64,000 nucleotides of DNA from Rosenbergiella metrosideri (GCF_022602565.1 NZ_JALBCV010000003.1:187273-251272), one strand, 5' to 3'. Shown: positions 19,671 to 29,920, counted from the stretch's first letter. Numbers and translations are program-made. Notes: a model not told the origin generated them from the letters alone.

Positions 19671-20151
19671 GTCAGCACCCTGTATGACCTTGTAGAATTA
19701 TAAATTTTTAACGCTATATTTATTAGCTATCGTAAAGTTATTAACTTATTGCCATGAAAGCTTACTAATTTATATACCGTTATCTATTTTGAATAAATTT
19801 ACCGGGCAATCAAAACGATGATAAGTGACTATTTTTTTCGATACTGAATAATTATTTTTTGATTAATAATATTAAAATTATAAAAATACCCGCTACTTAT
19901 GGCATTGAATTTTCTAAAATGAGATCCTTAATACATAAAGCAATAAAAATCTTTCCTTTATCAAGAAAGCATTACGATTATTTGAGTCATCCACTGCCAC
20001 GCTTTAACCGATAATGATGCTATGTATACACAAGGTTGAACTTTCCCCCAGCAAAATAGAGAAAATTGCAGATTATTAGTAAAAAGCTGATTTCCACGAT
20101 AATCATGCTCGCAGACCCACTGCATAAAATTCTTTGAATGGGTGTTAGCTG
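19671..20151. other. AT-rich intergenic region
   Basis: 481 bases between the autotransporter remnant and the glycosyltransferase. The part 19680-19930 is very AT-rich, unlike both neighbours. I see no convincing gene, RNA or terminator. It presumably holds the glycosyltransferase promoter; the ribosome site there (GGGTGTTAGCTG) is weak. Confidence 0.4.
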
Positions 20152-21237
20152 ATGAAAATTCATTATCTCGTAACAAGTTTAGAGACAGGTGGTGCGGAGT
20201 TTGCCATCCCCGATATTGTGACAACCCTAAAAAATCTCGGACACGAGGTCTCGATCATTGCCTGCGAGCCCCGTGATAGCGGTGCTGTCCCGCGTCTTGT
20301 TGCGGCAGGATTAAGCTATCGGTTACTGGCATCCCGCCGCCGCTTGCTCCCGATTATCTTGGCTCGCTACCTTTCGATAGCGCATCACGATCGGCCAGAT
20401 ATTATCTGGACCTCATTAAGTTTTGGTAATTTAGTCGGTCAATGTGCAGGAAAACTGTTAAACATTCCGGTTGTCAGTTTTAAACACAGTGCTAGCGTAC
20501 GTCGTTATACCTATCGTTTGCGCCATAGTTCCGCCTTATGGATTGGTGACTCACAGACTGTCGTGGATTATCTTCAACAACAGATGGGAATTTCAGCCGA
20601 TAAAGTCATGGCGTGGCCGCTATTTCAATATAATCAGCACTCCCCTCAAGCGAGTTACTGGGATGGCAAATCTCGATTACAGATTGGCAGTGTGGGACGC
20701 CTACATGAAGTCAAATGCTATGCGGCGCTGATCGATGCATTGGGATCCTTTTTGGTCCGCTATCCCAATCTCCGCGATCGCTTACAACTGACGATTCTAG
20801 GTGATGGTCCAGAGCGGGAGCGATTAGAAGATAAGATCATTGAATGGAATTTACAGGATATTGTCTTACTGCCCGGCTTTTCCGATCAGGTACACGCCTT
20901 TATGGCGGGTCTGCATCTTTACGTCCAACCTTCACGCTATGAAGGAATGTGCCTAGCCCTACATGAAGCAATGAATGTCGGTCTTCCTGTCATGGCAACA
21001 CCCGTGGGTGAAATGCGTGACGCAGTACAAGCAGGTAAAACCGGTTTTGTCCTCGCAGGCAAACTGGATGCAGCCTTAGCCTCGGCACTGCTGGATATAT
21101 TTGCCACACCTAAGATATTACAGGAGTATGGCGTACAAGCTCGTCACTATGTCGCCACGAAATTTAGCCATCAACAGTTCGTCAGGGCGGCTGAGCAGAT
21201 TGTGGCGAAGCTCTCAGCCCATAAAACATTAGCCTAG
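20152..21237 (+). CDS. Glycosyltransferase family 4 (GT-B fold)
   Basis: 361 residues. N-terminal MKIHYLVTSLETGGAEF is the usual start of GT4 retaining transferases that act on lipid-linked or cell-surface glycans. The C-terminal donor-binding half has VGRLHEVKCY, LTILGDGPERERLE and the E-x7-E pair Glu264/Glu272 in YEGMCLALHEAMN, followed by GLPVMATPVGEM. It uses a nucleotide-sugar donor; acceptor unknown. Cytoplasmic or membrane-associated. The next gene starts 7 bases later and should be co-transcribed. No flippase, polymerase or other sugar genes are adjacent, so this is a two-gene module. Confidence 0.85.
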   Translation: MKIHYLVTSLETGGAEFAIPDIVTTLKNLGHEVSIIACEPRDSGAVPRLVAAGLSYRLLASRRRLLPIILARYLSIAHHDRPDIIWTSLSFGNLVGQCAGKLLNIPVVSFKHSASVRRYTYRLRHSSALWIGDSQTVVDYLQQQMGISADKVMAWPLFQYNQHSPQASYWDGKSRLQIGSVGRLHEVKCYAALIDALGSFLVRYPNLRDRLQLTILGDGPERERLEDKIIEWNLQDIVLLPGFSDQVHAFMAGLHLYVQPSRYEGMCLALHEAMNVGLPVMATPVGEMRDAVQAGKTGFVLAGKLDAALASALLDIFATPKILQEYGVQARHYVATKFSHQQFVRAAEQIVAKLSAHKTLA

Positions 21238-21244
21238 ATAGGAT

Positions 21245-22153
21245 ATGATGAGCCTATTACAGACCGAAATTTGGCGGGTCGGCGTGATTAATGCGCCAAT
21301 TCAAGATGTTGTTCAGGCCGCTTCACTGGAGCATTTTCCCATTACGTGGATAGAGGCGGATAAGTCTCTCTGCTTCTTAGCCGATCCTTTTGGCCTATGG
21401 CGTGAAGGTAAACTGTATCTCTTTGCGGAAGCCTATGATTACCGTACCCAACAGGGTTATATCGAGGGCTTTGTCTTAGATCAAAACTTTACGGTTTTGG
21501 AGAAACGAACGATTCTTAAAGAGGACTGGCATCTCTCCTATCCTTATGTTTTTGAGGCAGAGGGTGAGATATGGATGCTACCGGAAGGCTATAAGTCGGG
21601 CCGTTTGACTCTTTATAAAGCGATTGAGTTTCCATGGCGTTGGCAAGCTGAACCACGGTTTTCTTTCCCCGAAGCCGCGATTGATGCCACCCCTTACTTC
21701 CATGATGGGCGTTGGTGGATGTTTTATACCCCTCCCGCTCCCAAAGCGGCACGGACTAACACATTAAAACTGGCAATGGCCAATCACCTTTTTGGCCCGT
21801 GGGACTCCGCCCCCATTCAAACGCTTCGCGAAGATATCCATGGGGCGAGAATGGGGGGAACACCCTTTACCCTCGACGGTAATATTGTTCTACCAACCCA
21901 AGATTGTAGCCGCACTTATGGCGGTGCTTTACAGCTTCTAAGTTTGTCTGACGCGACCTTAGCTCAACCTTCACTTTCCCAAGCTAAGCGTATTGATGCA
22001 CCACGCTGTCATGCCCCCTTCCATGATGGCTTACACACTTTGGCACAAGCCGGGCCAGTGACACTGGTTGATACCAAACGTACGATTATCGGCTCACCGC
22101 ATCGCTTGGCCATTGAGCTTGCTCGCTGGCGACGACGAGGTAAAAAGCAGTAA
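21245..22153 (+). CDS. GINT1-like five-bladed propeller protein (glucosamine inositolphosphorylceramide transferase family N-terminal domain)
   Basis: 302 residues; ATG 21245 and ATG 21248 are both possible, the second better spaced from AGGAT. Blocks such as IEADKSLCFLADPFGLWREG, LYLFAEAYDYRTQQGYIEG, PYVFEAEGEIWMLPEGYKSG and HDGRWWMFYT recur like blades of a GH43/GH32-type propeller. I recognise this as the domain annotated in databases as glucosamine inositolphosphorylceramide transferase 1 N-terminal, common in bacterial glycan loci next to glycosyltransferases. No catalytic role is established for bacterial stand-alone copies. The tight pairing with the GT4 gene argues for a joint step in surface glycan assembly. 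No signal peptide. Confidence 0.6.
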   Translation: MMSLLQTEIWRVGVINAPIQDVVQAASLEHFPITWIEADKSLCFLADPFGLWREGKLYLFAEAYDYRTQQGYIEGFVLDQNFTVLEKRTILKEDWHLSYPYVFEAEGEIWMLPEGYKSGRLTLYKAIEFPWRWQAEPRFSFPEAAIDATPYFHDGRWWMFYTPPAPKAARTNTLKLAMANHLFGPWDSAPIQTLREDIHGARMGGTPFTLDGNIVLPTQDCSRTYGGALQLLSLSDATLAQPSLSQAKRIDAPRCHAPFHDGLHTLAQAGPVTLVDTKRTIIGSPHRLAIELARWRRRGKKQ

Positions 22154-22308
22154 GTACTTCGTATTATTACGCCCCTATTTTGGCAACTCGACGCGAGCAG
22201 TGGATGATCTAACCCCATTTATCGATAACTATTGCTAATTTTTTTACTTCACACTGGCCGAAAAAATCGCCACACTGGTGATCTATCTCACATAAATAAG
22301 GCTAACTG

Positions 22309-22866
22309 ATGCAAATTTTATTAATAGGGGGGAGCCCAGCCCAACGGTCGCGGACTCAAATTCTATTAGACCATTCGGCAGATTGGTTACGCCACCGTGG
22401 TGCTCAAACCTTAACGTGGCGCGCGACCGATATTCCGGCTGAAGTCTTACTTCATGCCCAGTTCGCTCATCCCTCTATCGCTCAATTACGCGAGGATGTT
22501 AAGCAGGCTAATGGGATTATTATCGCCACGCCCGTCTACAAGGCCGCCTACACTGGGGTACTCAAAGCCATGATCGATCTCTTACCCGAGCGAGGATTTG
22601 AACACAAAGTCGTTCTCCCCTTGATGACGGCAGGCAGTGCCAATCACTTATTAGCACTCGATTTTAGCTTGAAGCCTCTGGTCGCAGCGTTAAAAGCGGA
22701 AGAGATTATCAGTGGCGTATACGCCAGCGATCAACAAATTCACTATCCCGATGCTGACCACCCAGCCCGAATTGATGAAGAGGTCAAATGCCGTTTGCAG
22801 GATAACCTTGAAGCCTTCTACCAAGCCTTGCAACGCCGACCCTCACAACAGCAGGCGGTTGCTTGA
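22309..22866 (+). CDS. ssuE: NADPH-dependent FMN reductase, SsuE type
   Basis: 185 residues (E. coli SsuE 191). Flavodoxin-like fold with LLIGGSPAQRSRTQILLD at the phosphate loop and the strongly conserved ATPVYKAAYTGVLKAMIDLL and KVVLPLMTAGS, which match SsuE nearly word for word. It supplies FMNH2 to the alkanesulfonate monooxygenase SsuD. AAGG lies 7 bases before ATG. The ssuADCB genes do not follow, so either they lie elsewhere or this reductase serves another flavin monooxygenase. Confidence 0.85.
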   Translation: MQILLIGGSPAQRSRTQILLDHSADWLRHRGAQTLTWRATDIPAEVLLHAQFAHPSIAQLREDVKQANGIIIATPVYKAAYTGVLKAMIDLLPERGFEHKVVLPLMTAGSANHLLALDFSLKPLVAALKAEEIISGVYASDQQIHYPDADHPARIDEEVKCRLQDNLEAFYQALQRRPSQQQAVA

Positions 22867-23010
22867 CGTTTATTTTCCTTCTTAGGTCAGGGCTTAAGAA
22901 GGAGAAATATTAATGATCCCAATTCACAAGGCCTAGCATGGATTGATGAGTATAATTGCTGGGTAATCAGGTAAAGTAGCCTTCTACTCTTCACTGACAA
23001 TCGGCGACTC

Positions 23011-24195
23011 ATGACTACTCCCTACCACCGTCCAGTCTCTACTCAAGGACTACCTTTTATTCTTATCCTCAGCGCATTGATGGCCTTTACGTCGCTATCG
23101 GTGGATATTTATCTCCCCGCGATGCCAAGAATGAGTGCGAGTTTGCATGGTAATACCGAGTTAACCATTACCGGATTTTTGATTGGCTTTTGTTTAGCGC
23201 AGCTAGTGTGGGGGCCGATAAGCGATAGATATGGCCGCCGTTTACCCTTGATAATAGGAATAACACTCTTTGTGGTAGGTTCCATCGGCTGTGCGCTGTC
23301 ACACACCATCACGCAAATCGTTTTTTGGCGAGTATTCCAAGCGCTTGGGGCCTGTACCGGCCCCATGTTGGCACGAGCCATGATCCGTGACCTCTTCAGT
23401 CGTAGCCGTGCTGCGCAGATGCTCTCCACGCTGATCGTGATAATGGCCATCGCGCCCATCGCTGGGCCGATTATTGGTGGTCAGATGATCCTCTTCACCA
23501 GCTGGCATATGATCTTTTGGTTATTAGCCGTCATTGGTCTAGCAATGCTAGGAGCATTATACTGGCTCCCTGAAACCTTACCCCCAGAGCGGCGGGTCCA
23601 AGCATCCTTACTGCAGGTGTTTCGTAATTACCGCGACCTACTGGGTCATCGTCGATTTATGCAATTCACCCTTGCACTGACTTTTTATTATGTCTCAGCA
23701 TATACCTTCATTACTGCTTCTCCCTTTGTGTACATTAATTATTTCCATGTCTCGCCCCAACACTTTGGCTACTTTTTCGCGGTGAATATCCTTGGCGTAA
23801 TGGGCATGAGTATTATTAATCGGCGCTTAGTGCATCGTTTCGCCTTAGAGCGATTATTAAAAATTGCCGTAAGTGTATCGGCCTGTGCGATGGTATTATT
23901 AGCCGTAACAACTTACCTATCAGTGGGCGGCCTACTCCTGATGACGGTATTAATTTTTATTTTCTTCGCCATTAATGGGGTTATCGCGTCGGTGACCACT
24001 GCAGCGGCGCTGGATACCGTACCACAAGTGACCGGCGCGGCATCAGCGCTTATTGGCTCACTACAATACGGCAGCGGGATTCTCTCATCAGCTTTATTAG
24101 CCATTTTCAATAGCGGGACCCCGCTAACGATGGCCTTGATGATGGCCGGATTTACGCTGGCCAGTTTTATGATGAGTCATTTTGCGAAAGCGTAA
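23011..24195 (+). CDS. Bcr/CflA-family multidrug efflux MFS transporter
   Basis: 394 residues with twelve membrane spans. DHA1 group features: SVDIYLPAMPRMSASL in span 1, GPISDRYGRRLPLIIG in the 2-3 loop, and the antiporter motif ARAMIRDLFSRSRAAQM with APIAGPIIGG in spans 4-5. Members such as Bcr and YdhC export bicyclomycin, sulfathiazole, chloramphenicol or arabinose. The exact substrate is unknown. Single gene; no adjacent regulator. A hairpin without T run lies at 24203-24226 after the stop. Confidence 0.85.
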   Translation: MTTPYHRPVSTQGLPFILILSALMAFTSLSVDIYLPAMPRMSASLHGNTELTITGFLIGFCLAQLVWGPISDRYGRRLPLIIGITLFVVGSIGCALSHTITQIVFWRVFQALGACTGPMLARAMIRDLFSRSRAAQMLSTLIVIMAIAPIAGPIIGGQMILFTSWHMIFWLLAVIGLAMLGALYWLPETLPPERRVQASLLQVFRNYRDLLGHRRFMQFTLALTFYYVSAYTFITASPFVYINYFHVSPQHFGYFFAVNILGVMGMSIINRRLVHRFALERLLKIAVSVSACAMVLLAVTTYLSVGGLLLMTVLIFIFFAINGVIASVTTAAALDTVPQVTGAASALIGSLQYGSGILSSALLAIFNSGTPLTMALMMAGFTLASFMMSHFAKA

Positions 24196-24399
24196 CGCCT
24201 ATGCTGGGCTACGAATTCTGCCCAGCTTATTAACGCCCCCTTAAGAACGTTGAAGGCTTGAGCTAGAGTGCGTGTTGGAAGAATGAAGTGCCTATTCTAC
24301 CGGTTATCACTTTTACTCCCCGAGTCGTACACAGCATACGGCAGCCTTTTCAAAATTTGTCGATGCCGTACGCTATCACCCAACTTGACCTAGGTCGTC

Positions 24400-25854
24400 T
24401 TAGGTTACACCACTCAGTTGGCGGTACTTCTGCTGGAATAAACCTAACCGCTGTTGAAAGAATTGATGGCGCTCTGGCTGTGGGCGATACGTGGCGACAA
24501 TCGGTGAAAGGGGAAAGTTTTCCGCCAAGCTTAGCCCGGGGTTGCAAGCCATTTTCGCCAAGCGCGCAGCACCTAACGCGGGGCCGACATCCCCATCCTG
24601 TCGATAATCAAGACATTGCCCCGTCACATCTGCCAATAGCTGACGCCAAAACTCACTTTTCGCGCCACCGCCAATTAATGTCACCGAGGTGGGGACGACG
24701 CCACTCTGATGTAATGCCGCCATCCCTTCCGCCAGTCCTAGGCTCACCCCTTCAACGACCGCAAATGCCAGTTCTACAGAGCCATGCTGAGTGGTTAAAC
24801 CGGTAAAACTCCCTGTCGCGTAAGGATCATTATGCGGTGTACGTTCGCCAGCTAAATAGGGCAGAAAAATGGGAGAGTGCTCTTCTACCTTCGCATGTTG
24901 GGCCAGCTTTAGAAAATCACTCACTGAGGCTTGCCCAGTGATTTTAGCCCCCCAATCAAGACAAGACGCCGCACTAAGCATCACCGACATAAGATGCCAG
25001 GTTTCAGGTAACGCATGGCAAAAGCTATGAACGGCTTGGCGACTACTGGTATAGAAACCGTCGCTGACTGCAAAATAAACGCCGGAGGTTCCCAATGAGA
25101 GCATCGCTTGGCCTGACTGCCATACCCCCACACCCAATGCCCCTGCCGCATTATCTCCACCGCCTGCCACGATAGGCACAGCTGAAGAGAACCCCCATCG
25201 TTGCTGGTGTTCTTCTAGTAAGTGTCCACTTACTTCAGGGCCTTCTAAAAGTGGGGGAACTTGTTGCAGTGTTAATCCACAAGCCTCAAGTAATGTCTCA
25301 TCCCACTGACGCGTCGCAACATTTAGCCAAAGGGTTCCTGAAGCATCAGACATGTCGGTGGCATAACAGCCAGAAAGTTTCCAACGTAAGTAATCTTTCG
25401 GTAATAAAACTTGAGCGATCTGACTAAAAATATCCGGTTCATGTTCAGCGACCCAAAGGAGTTTTGGGGCAGTCATTCCAGTCATCAGCTGATTACCCGT
25501 AATTCGCTCAATAGAAGGAGCTCGCTGATTAAGCCGTTCGCACTGTGGCGTACAGCGACCATCGTTCCACAATATTGCTGGCCGCAGAGGCTGGCCATCG
25601 CTATCGACTAACACTGCCCCATGCATCTGCCCTGTCACGCCTATTGCCTTGACGGCCTGCAGTGATATGCGCTCGGCGATCTGGTCAAGTGCTTGCTCGG
25701 TCGCTTGCCACCACTGTGCTGGCGTTTGTTCCGACCAGAGCGAGTGAGGATGGTCGCAGGTTAATGCGATAGATTGGCTGTCTTGTACCCTAAACTGTTC
25801 ATCCATCAATACCACTTTAACGCCAGAGGTTCCTAAATCGATACCAAGATACAT
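24400..25854 (-). CDS. xylB: Xylulokinase
   Basis: 484 residues, identical in length to E. coli XylB. FGGY kinase: MYLGIDLGTSGVKVVLMDE at the start, ITGQMHG-type block GVTGQMHGAVLVD, RPAILWNDGRC, GGGDNAAGALGVGV and LSLGTSGVYFAVS. It phosphorylates D-xylulose to xylulose-5-phosphate. Neither xylA nor a xylose carrier is present; it lies 55 bases downstream of the flavin transferase gene on the same strand and may be read through from it. It could serve xylulose or arabitol/xylitol routes elsewhere. Confidence 0.93.
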   Translation of the reverse strand: MYLGIDLGTSGVKVVLMDEQFRVQDSQSIALTCDHPHSLWSEQTPAQWWQATEQALDQIAERISLQAVKAIGVTGQMHGAVLVDSDGQPLRPAILWNDGRCTPQCERLNQRAPSIERITGNQLMTGMTAPKLLWVAEHEPDIFSQIAQVLLPKDYLRWKLSGCYATDMSDASGTLWLNVATRQWDETLLEACGLTLQQVPPLLEGPEVSGHLLEEHQQRWGFSSAVPIVAGGGDNAAGALGVGVWQSGQAMLSLGTSGVYFAVSDGFYTSSRQAVHSFCHALPETWHLMSVMLSAASCLDWGAKITGQASVSDFLKLAQHAKVEEHSPIFLPYLAGERTPHNDPYATGSFTGLTTQHGSVELAFAVVEGVSLGLAEGMAALHQSGVVPTSVTLIGGGAKSEFWRQLLADVTGQCLDYRQDGDVGPALGAARLAKMACNPGLSLAENFPLSPIVATYRPQPERHQFFQQRLGLFQQKYRQLSGVT

Positions 25855-25909
25855 GGGCCATTCTCCAGATTAAGGCAGCCTTCACCCTAAGCATTATCGA
25901 TAAAGAATT

Positions 25910-26839
25910 CTACTGATTTACATCGAGAACGTGACATTGGAAGTGCTGCTGTGAGGAACAAATAACTTGGTTATGGCGTGTGATCATCACCGCCTCAAGT
26001 TCTGGATGGTGAGCAAGCCATGCGAGGCTCTGTTCAACCCCCATGCCGTACAATAATGTGCTGTAAAGGTCACCGATCAACGAAGACTCACTGATCACCG
26101 TCACGCTCAGTAAGTCGTTATCCAAAGGATATCCCGTCCGACTATCAAAAATATGGTGATAACAGCGCTGTTGATGGAGAAAGTATCGCTCGTAAATTCC
26201 TGAGGTCACCACCGATCGCCCACTTATCGCTAGGCGGGCACTTAATGTCTGTGAGTCGCCAAAAGGCTTGCGCAAACCAATCTGCCAAGGATGATCTTCG
26301 GGGCATGAGAGGGTATGTATGTTCCCGCCTAAATTGATTAACGCATAAGGCTCTTGCTGATCCTGTAAATATTGGCAGACTTTATCAGCAATATAGCCTT
26401 TGGCAATGGCCCCGAGATCAATCTCCATCCCCGGTTTTCGCAGAAAGAGGGATCGGCTATCAGGATCCAGCTCAATATCTTGTGGATCGATCAAGGTTAA
26501 CGCCTTATCGATCTGATCACTAGGCGGAGGACACTGCCCATTAAAGCCGATACGCCACGTTTTAACTAACGGGCCAATCGCCAAATTGAACAGACTGCCC
26601 GGCAACAGGCTGACTTCGCGCGCGAGGGAAACCAGCTGGAAAAGCGCATTGGGTACAACAACGGGATGCAGACCGGCAGCGCGGTTTACCGTCATTAACA
26701 ACGAATCGGCTCGATTTACCGTTAACAGAGCCTCTTGCTGAGCAATTAACTGAAACACTTCACGAGCACGCTGTGGATTGTCTTGGGAGAGCGATACGCT
26801 AATCGGCGACCCCATCATTACTGCCTGATAATCTGCCAT
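25910..26839 (-). CDS. apbE: Cytoplasmic FAD:protein FMN transferase (ApbE family)
   Basis: 309 residues without a signal peptide or lipobox, unlike periplasmic ApbE. Family motifs: MGSPISVSL at the start, EIDLGAIAKGYIAD in the middle, ALINLGGNIHTL, and HHIFDSRTGYPLDNDLLSVTVI. It transfers FMN from FAD to a Thr/Ser in FMN-binding domains with Mg2+. It follows the fumarate reductase gene by 21 bases; that protein has such a domain (SPYVDAIAGATTQSEALK), so the reductase is the likely target. The same pairing was described for the soluble NADH:fumarate reductase of Klebsiella pneumoniae. Confidence 0.88.
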   Translation of the reverse strand: MADYQAVMMGSPISVSLSQDNPQRAREVFQLIAQQEALLTVNRADSLLMTVNRAAGLHPVVVPNALFQLVSLAREVSLLPGSLFNLAIGPLVKTWRIGFNGQCPPPSDQIDKALTLIDPQDIELDPDSRSLFLRKPGMEIDLGAIAKGYIADKVCQYLQDQQEPYALINLGGNIHTLSCPEDHPWQIGLRKPFGDSQTLSARLAISGRSVVTSGIYERYFLHQQRCYHHIFDSRTGYPLDNDLLSVTVISESSLIGDLYSTLLYGMGVEQSLAWLAHHPELEAVMITRHNQVICSSQQHFQCHVLDVNQ

Positions 26840-26860
26840 ACCGCCTCCCTTGTTACGACG

Positions 26861-27892
26861 TTAAACCGTTTTAACCCAATTAGCCGCTTGTTCACCGGCT
26901 AAGAGTCCAAAGATAATGATATCCGCCACCGCATTACCGCCGATACGATTAGCACCATGAATGCCACCAACGACTTCCCCTGCCGCCCAGATACCCGCTA
27001 ATGGGTAATTATGGGTATCCAATACCTGTGCCTGAGTCGAAATGGCAACACCGCCCATAGTATGGTGAACACCGGGCGCTACCTTAATCGCGTAAAAAGG
27101 CCCTTTATCCAACGGATGACGTAATGCCGTTGTGCGACCAAATAGCGGATCTTGCTGCAGACGAACACCTTGATTAAACGTGTCTAATGTTTGTGTTAGC
27201 ACAGAGGGATCTATGCCGATCTGTGTCGCGAGATCGTCGATGCTCTCACCTTGGACCACAAAACCTTTCGCAAGATACTCCTCAGCAGCTTTGTTTTGGG
27301 ATCTCACTTGCTCATCAAAAACGATCCACGCACTCTTCTCTGCTAAGCCAATGATCTGCGCAGACACCTTGTCACGGGTTTCCATTTCATTACAGAAACG
27401 AACGCCCGCTTGGGAGACGAGTATCGCCCCACCGCCACGAATCGATTCAGAAATAAGATAGGCACTTTTTTGCTCAACGGTAGGGTGAATTTGAATTTCC
27501 GCCATGTCGACTGTCGCCGCACCAAGGTTTTGTAATAAGGTTATTCCACTGCCCGTTGCGCCTTTATGGTTGGTGGTGACAAATCCTGTTAATTCAGGAC
27601 GATAATGCTCAACCATCTTAGTATTAGCGCTAAACCCGCCGGTGGCGACGATAACCGCTTTAGCGTGTAAGATACGGCTTTCACCGTATTCATCGATAAC
27701 CTTCACTCCAGAAACTTTCCCTTGGTGATACTCAATATTATCGGCCTTAGTGTCGAGCAGGACTTCAATATGACGCTGGGTAAGATTTTTCACTAACCCA
27801 CTTATTAAAAATCCTCCCACAGCAGAACGATCAGCAGGACGGTGAGTTCGATCAATACTCATTCCGCCAGTGATCGTAATATCGCTTAGCAC
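26861..27892 (-). pseudogene. C-terminal (FAD) part of frameshifted NADH:fumarate oxidoreductase
   Basis: 343 codons from the first in-frame ATG; the same frame is open upstream to about 27932, where it joins the N-terminal piece if one C is added. It holds most of the FAD_binding_2 flavoprotein domain of the fumarate reductase/urocanate reductase group: GGMSIDRTHRP, AVIVATGGFSANTKMVEHY, HPTVEQKSAYLISESIRGGG, APGVHHTMGGVAISTQAQVL and AAGEVVGGIHGANRIGGNA, the last two forming the usual substrate and FAD contacts. On its own it lacks the FAD Rossmann motif, which is in the other piece. ApbE follows after 21 bases. Confidence 0.8.
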
Positions 27893-27915
27893 GATCTCCT
27901 GTTTAGCTAGCCAAT

Positions 27916-29646
27916 CTATAGCCTCCGGGCCCTTTCCACAAATTGCTGCAACAAATCGGGATTGTTTTTAAATTTCCCGCCTTTTAAAGTTTCTTCATAG
28001 AAGCAGGCTTTACTGTCTTGAATCCCTTTTTCTTGTTGATAGCGGGTTTGCGCCGCATTCATTCCAACGGAAGCTTTAAGGGTATTCCCCCCGATTGTCG
28101 GCATACGCTCAACCACGACGACTTTTGCCCCCAGATCGTGGGCATTGATGGCGGCAGCTAATCCCGCACCACCGCTACCAATCACAATGACGTCATAGTG
28201 TTCTAAACTGGCTGGATCGACCCCACTATCTTCTGCCCAGTGTTTGGTGGAGGTAGAGAGCGCGCGTGAGACGGCTTTTTTGAGTGCCTCGCTTTGCGTC
28301 GTTGCCCCGGCAATCGCATCGACATAAGGACTGTTCGCCACTAACATCCGGCTGCGTAATTGTTCAAAAGTCTGCGTAAAGTCGACATCCAGACTACTGT
28401 CCGGCTGCAAGCGAATATCAGTGATCCGATCGGTATCGAGTTGAACATCAATGACCAATTTAAGCGCTTCCGCTTCCACTTTTTCATGGTAGACCCCGGC
28501 TTTGAACTTTTTACCCACATTTTGGACATCGCGGATCATGGCATCGACCAAGGAGAAGTACCACAGGGGTTCCGGTATAGACAGAGCTTCGCGTTGCGTA
28601 CTCTCCATCTCCAGCGTTAAGCGCTCACCAGAATGCAGACGCTGCCACCAATCCGGATAAACAATACAGGCCTTACCTACCGCTAACAGGTCGTAGCCCG
28701 CAGCCAGGGCTTGATCGACATCCGTTCGATTAACAATCCCCCCTACACCGATCACTGGAACTTTTGCTAGGCTTGAGGAGGGAGAAAGTGCTTGCCGATA
28801 GCGGGTGATAAGTGGCGTGTGATCCGCCAGATCAATAATCGATGATCGCGACCAATGTCCTACCGAAAAATGTACGTAATCTAGCCCACGTTGCGCGAGT
28901 TTCTCGAGCAGATAGAGGCTATCTTTAAAGGTAATCCCCGGTTTTTCCATCTCTTCGGGTGAAAAGCGATAACCGATAATAAAATCGTTAGCTTCAGCGC
29001 GATCGACCATCTGGTGAGCAATATCCAAGACGGCTAGCGGAAAACGAGTGCGTTTTTCGCGATCACCTCCCCAATGATCCTGCCGCCGATTAGAATGCGG
29101 GGAAAAAAATTGCTGGATCAAATAGGTGTTTGCTCCGTGAATTTCCACCCCATCAAACCCAGCTTTGATCGCCCGATTTACCGCATCACCGAATTTAGTG
29201 ATCAATACGTCAATCTCTTGGCTACTCAGTTCACGCGGCGTTGTTGCCCCTTCACGAGCCGCCGCGACAGCACTCGGTGCAACCGGTGTTTTACCACCGA
29301 TCAACTCAGGCTCTACCATCCGCCCACCATGGTAGATCTGTAAGATCGCGAGCGCGCCCTGTTGTTTGATCGCGTTCGCAATACGGGCCAGCCCTGGAAT
29401 TTTTTTGTCGCTATCAATCCCCAAGGCACCTGGAAAGGCAGGTCCCAGTGGCTCGATGAAGCAACACTCGACAATCACAGCACCCAGCCCTTGTGCGCGC
29501 TTACCGTAGTACTCGACTAAGTCTTGCGGAACACTTCCATCGTAAAACCCACTACAGGTTGTCATAGGGGCCATTAGAAGTCTGTTTTTGATGGTTTGAC
29601 CTTTTGGGAAACACAATGCGGTATTCAAGACGTTATTAAGATCCAT
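27916..29646 (-). pseudogene. N-terminal (OYE-FMN_bind-FAD) part of frameshifted NADH:fumarate oxidoreductase
   Basis: Start at ATG 29646 behind GGAG. 576 residues before a premature TAG. Domain order: old-yellow-enzyme-type FMN barrel (about 1-370: NRLLMAPMTT, IHGANTYLIQQFFSPHSNRR, GVGGIVNR), an FMN_bind domain (about 375-460) with the covalent-FMN motif AGATT, and the first part of the FAD_binding_2 domain with YDVIVIGSGGAGLAAAINAH. The frame then reads ERARRL-stop, while the next frame continues EAIDWLAKQEIVLSDIT. Adding one C to GGGCCCGGAGG near 27935-27940 restores a protein of about 928 residues. The intact form oxidises NADH with fumarate in the cytoplasm. The lesion could be real or a sequencing error. 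Confidence 0.82.
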
Positions 29647-29860
29647 TCGCGCTCCAGAGGCTATCGTTACATGGCAAGAGAGAGTTATTTTCCCCACTAT
29701 AAGCCGATGCGATTTTCCTCCCCCTTCGTCTAGATCAAAGAACGGTGATAAATTAATAAATGAATACGTATTGGAAATAAGTCAAACATAAATTCAAACA
29801 ATGCTTAACAAATATTTAACTATATGATTTTTAATTCATTTATATAAACTCACGCCAAAT

Positions 29861-29874
29861 TTGTTTAGGATCAA
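29861..29874. promoter_or_regulatory. FNR-like site, one mismatch
   Basis: TTGTTTAGGATCAA differs from TTGATNNNNATCAA at one base. It lies 215 bases before the reductase start and 60 bases from the perfect FNR site, in the divergent promoter region 29647-30020. Confidence 0.45.
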
Positions 29875-29920
29875 AAAATTAATAAACTTAATGCGAGCTT
29901 GAAAGGCACTCTTTTATCTT

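Noticed and set aside
22867-22925. Hairpin CCTTCTTA/TAAGAAGG after ssuE as terminator
   Set aside because: No T run on either strand and a part of it may simply be chance; not annotated.
24203-24226. GCTGGGC/GCCCAGC hairpin after the Bcr-type gene
   Set aside because: Stem is good but without a T run; mentioned with the gene only.
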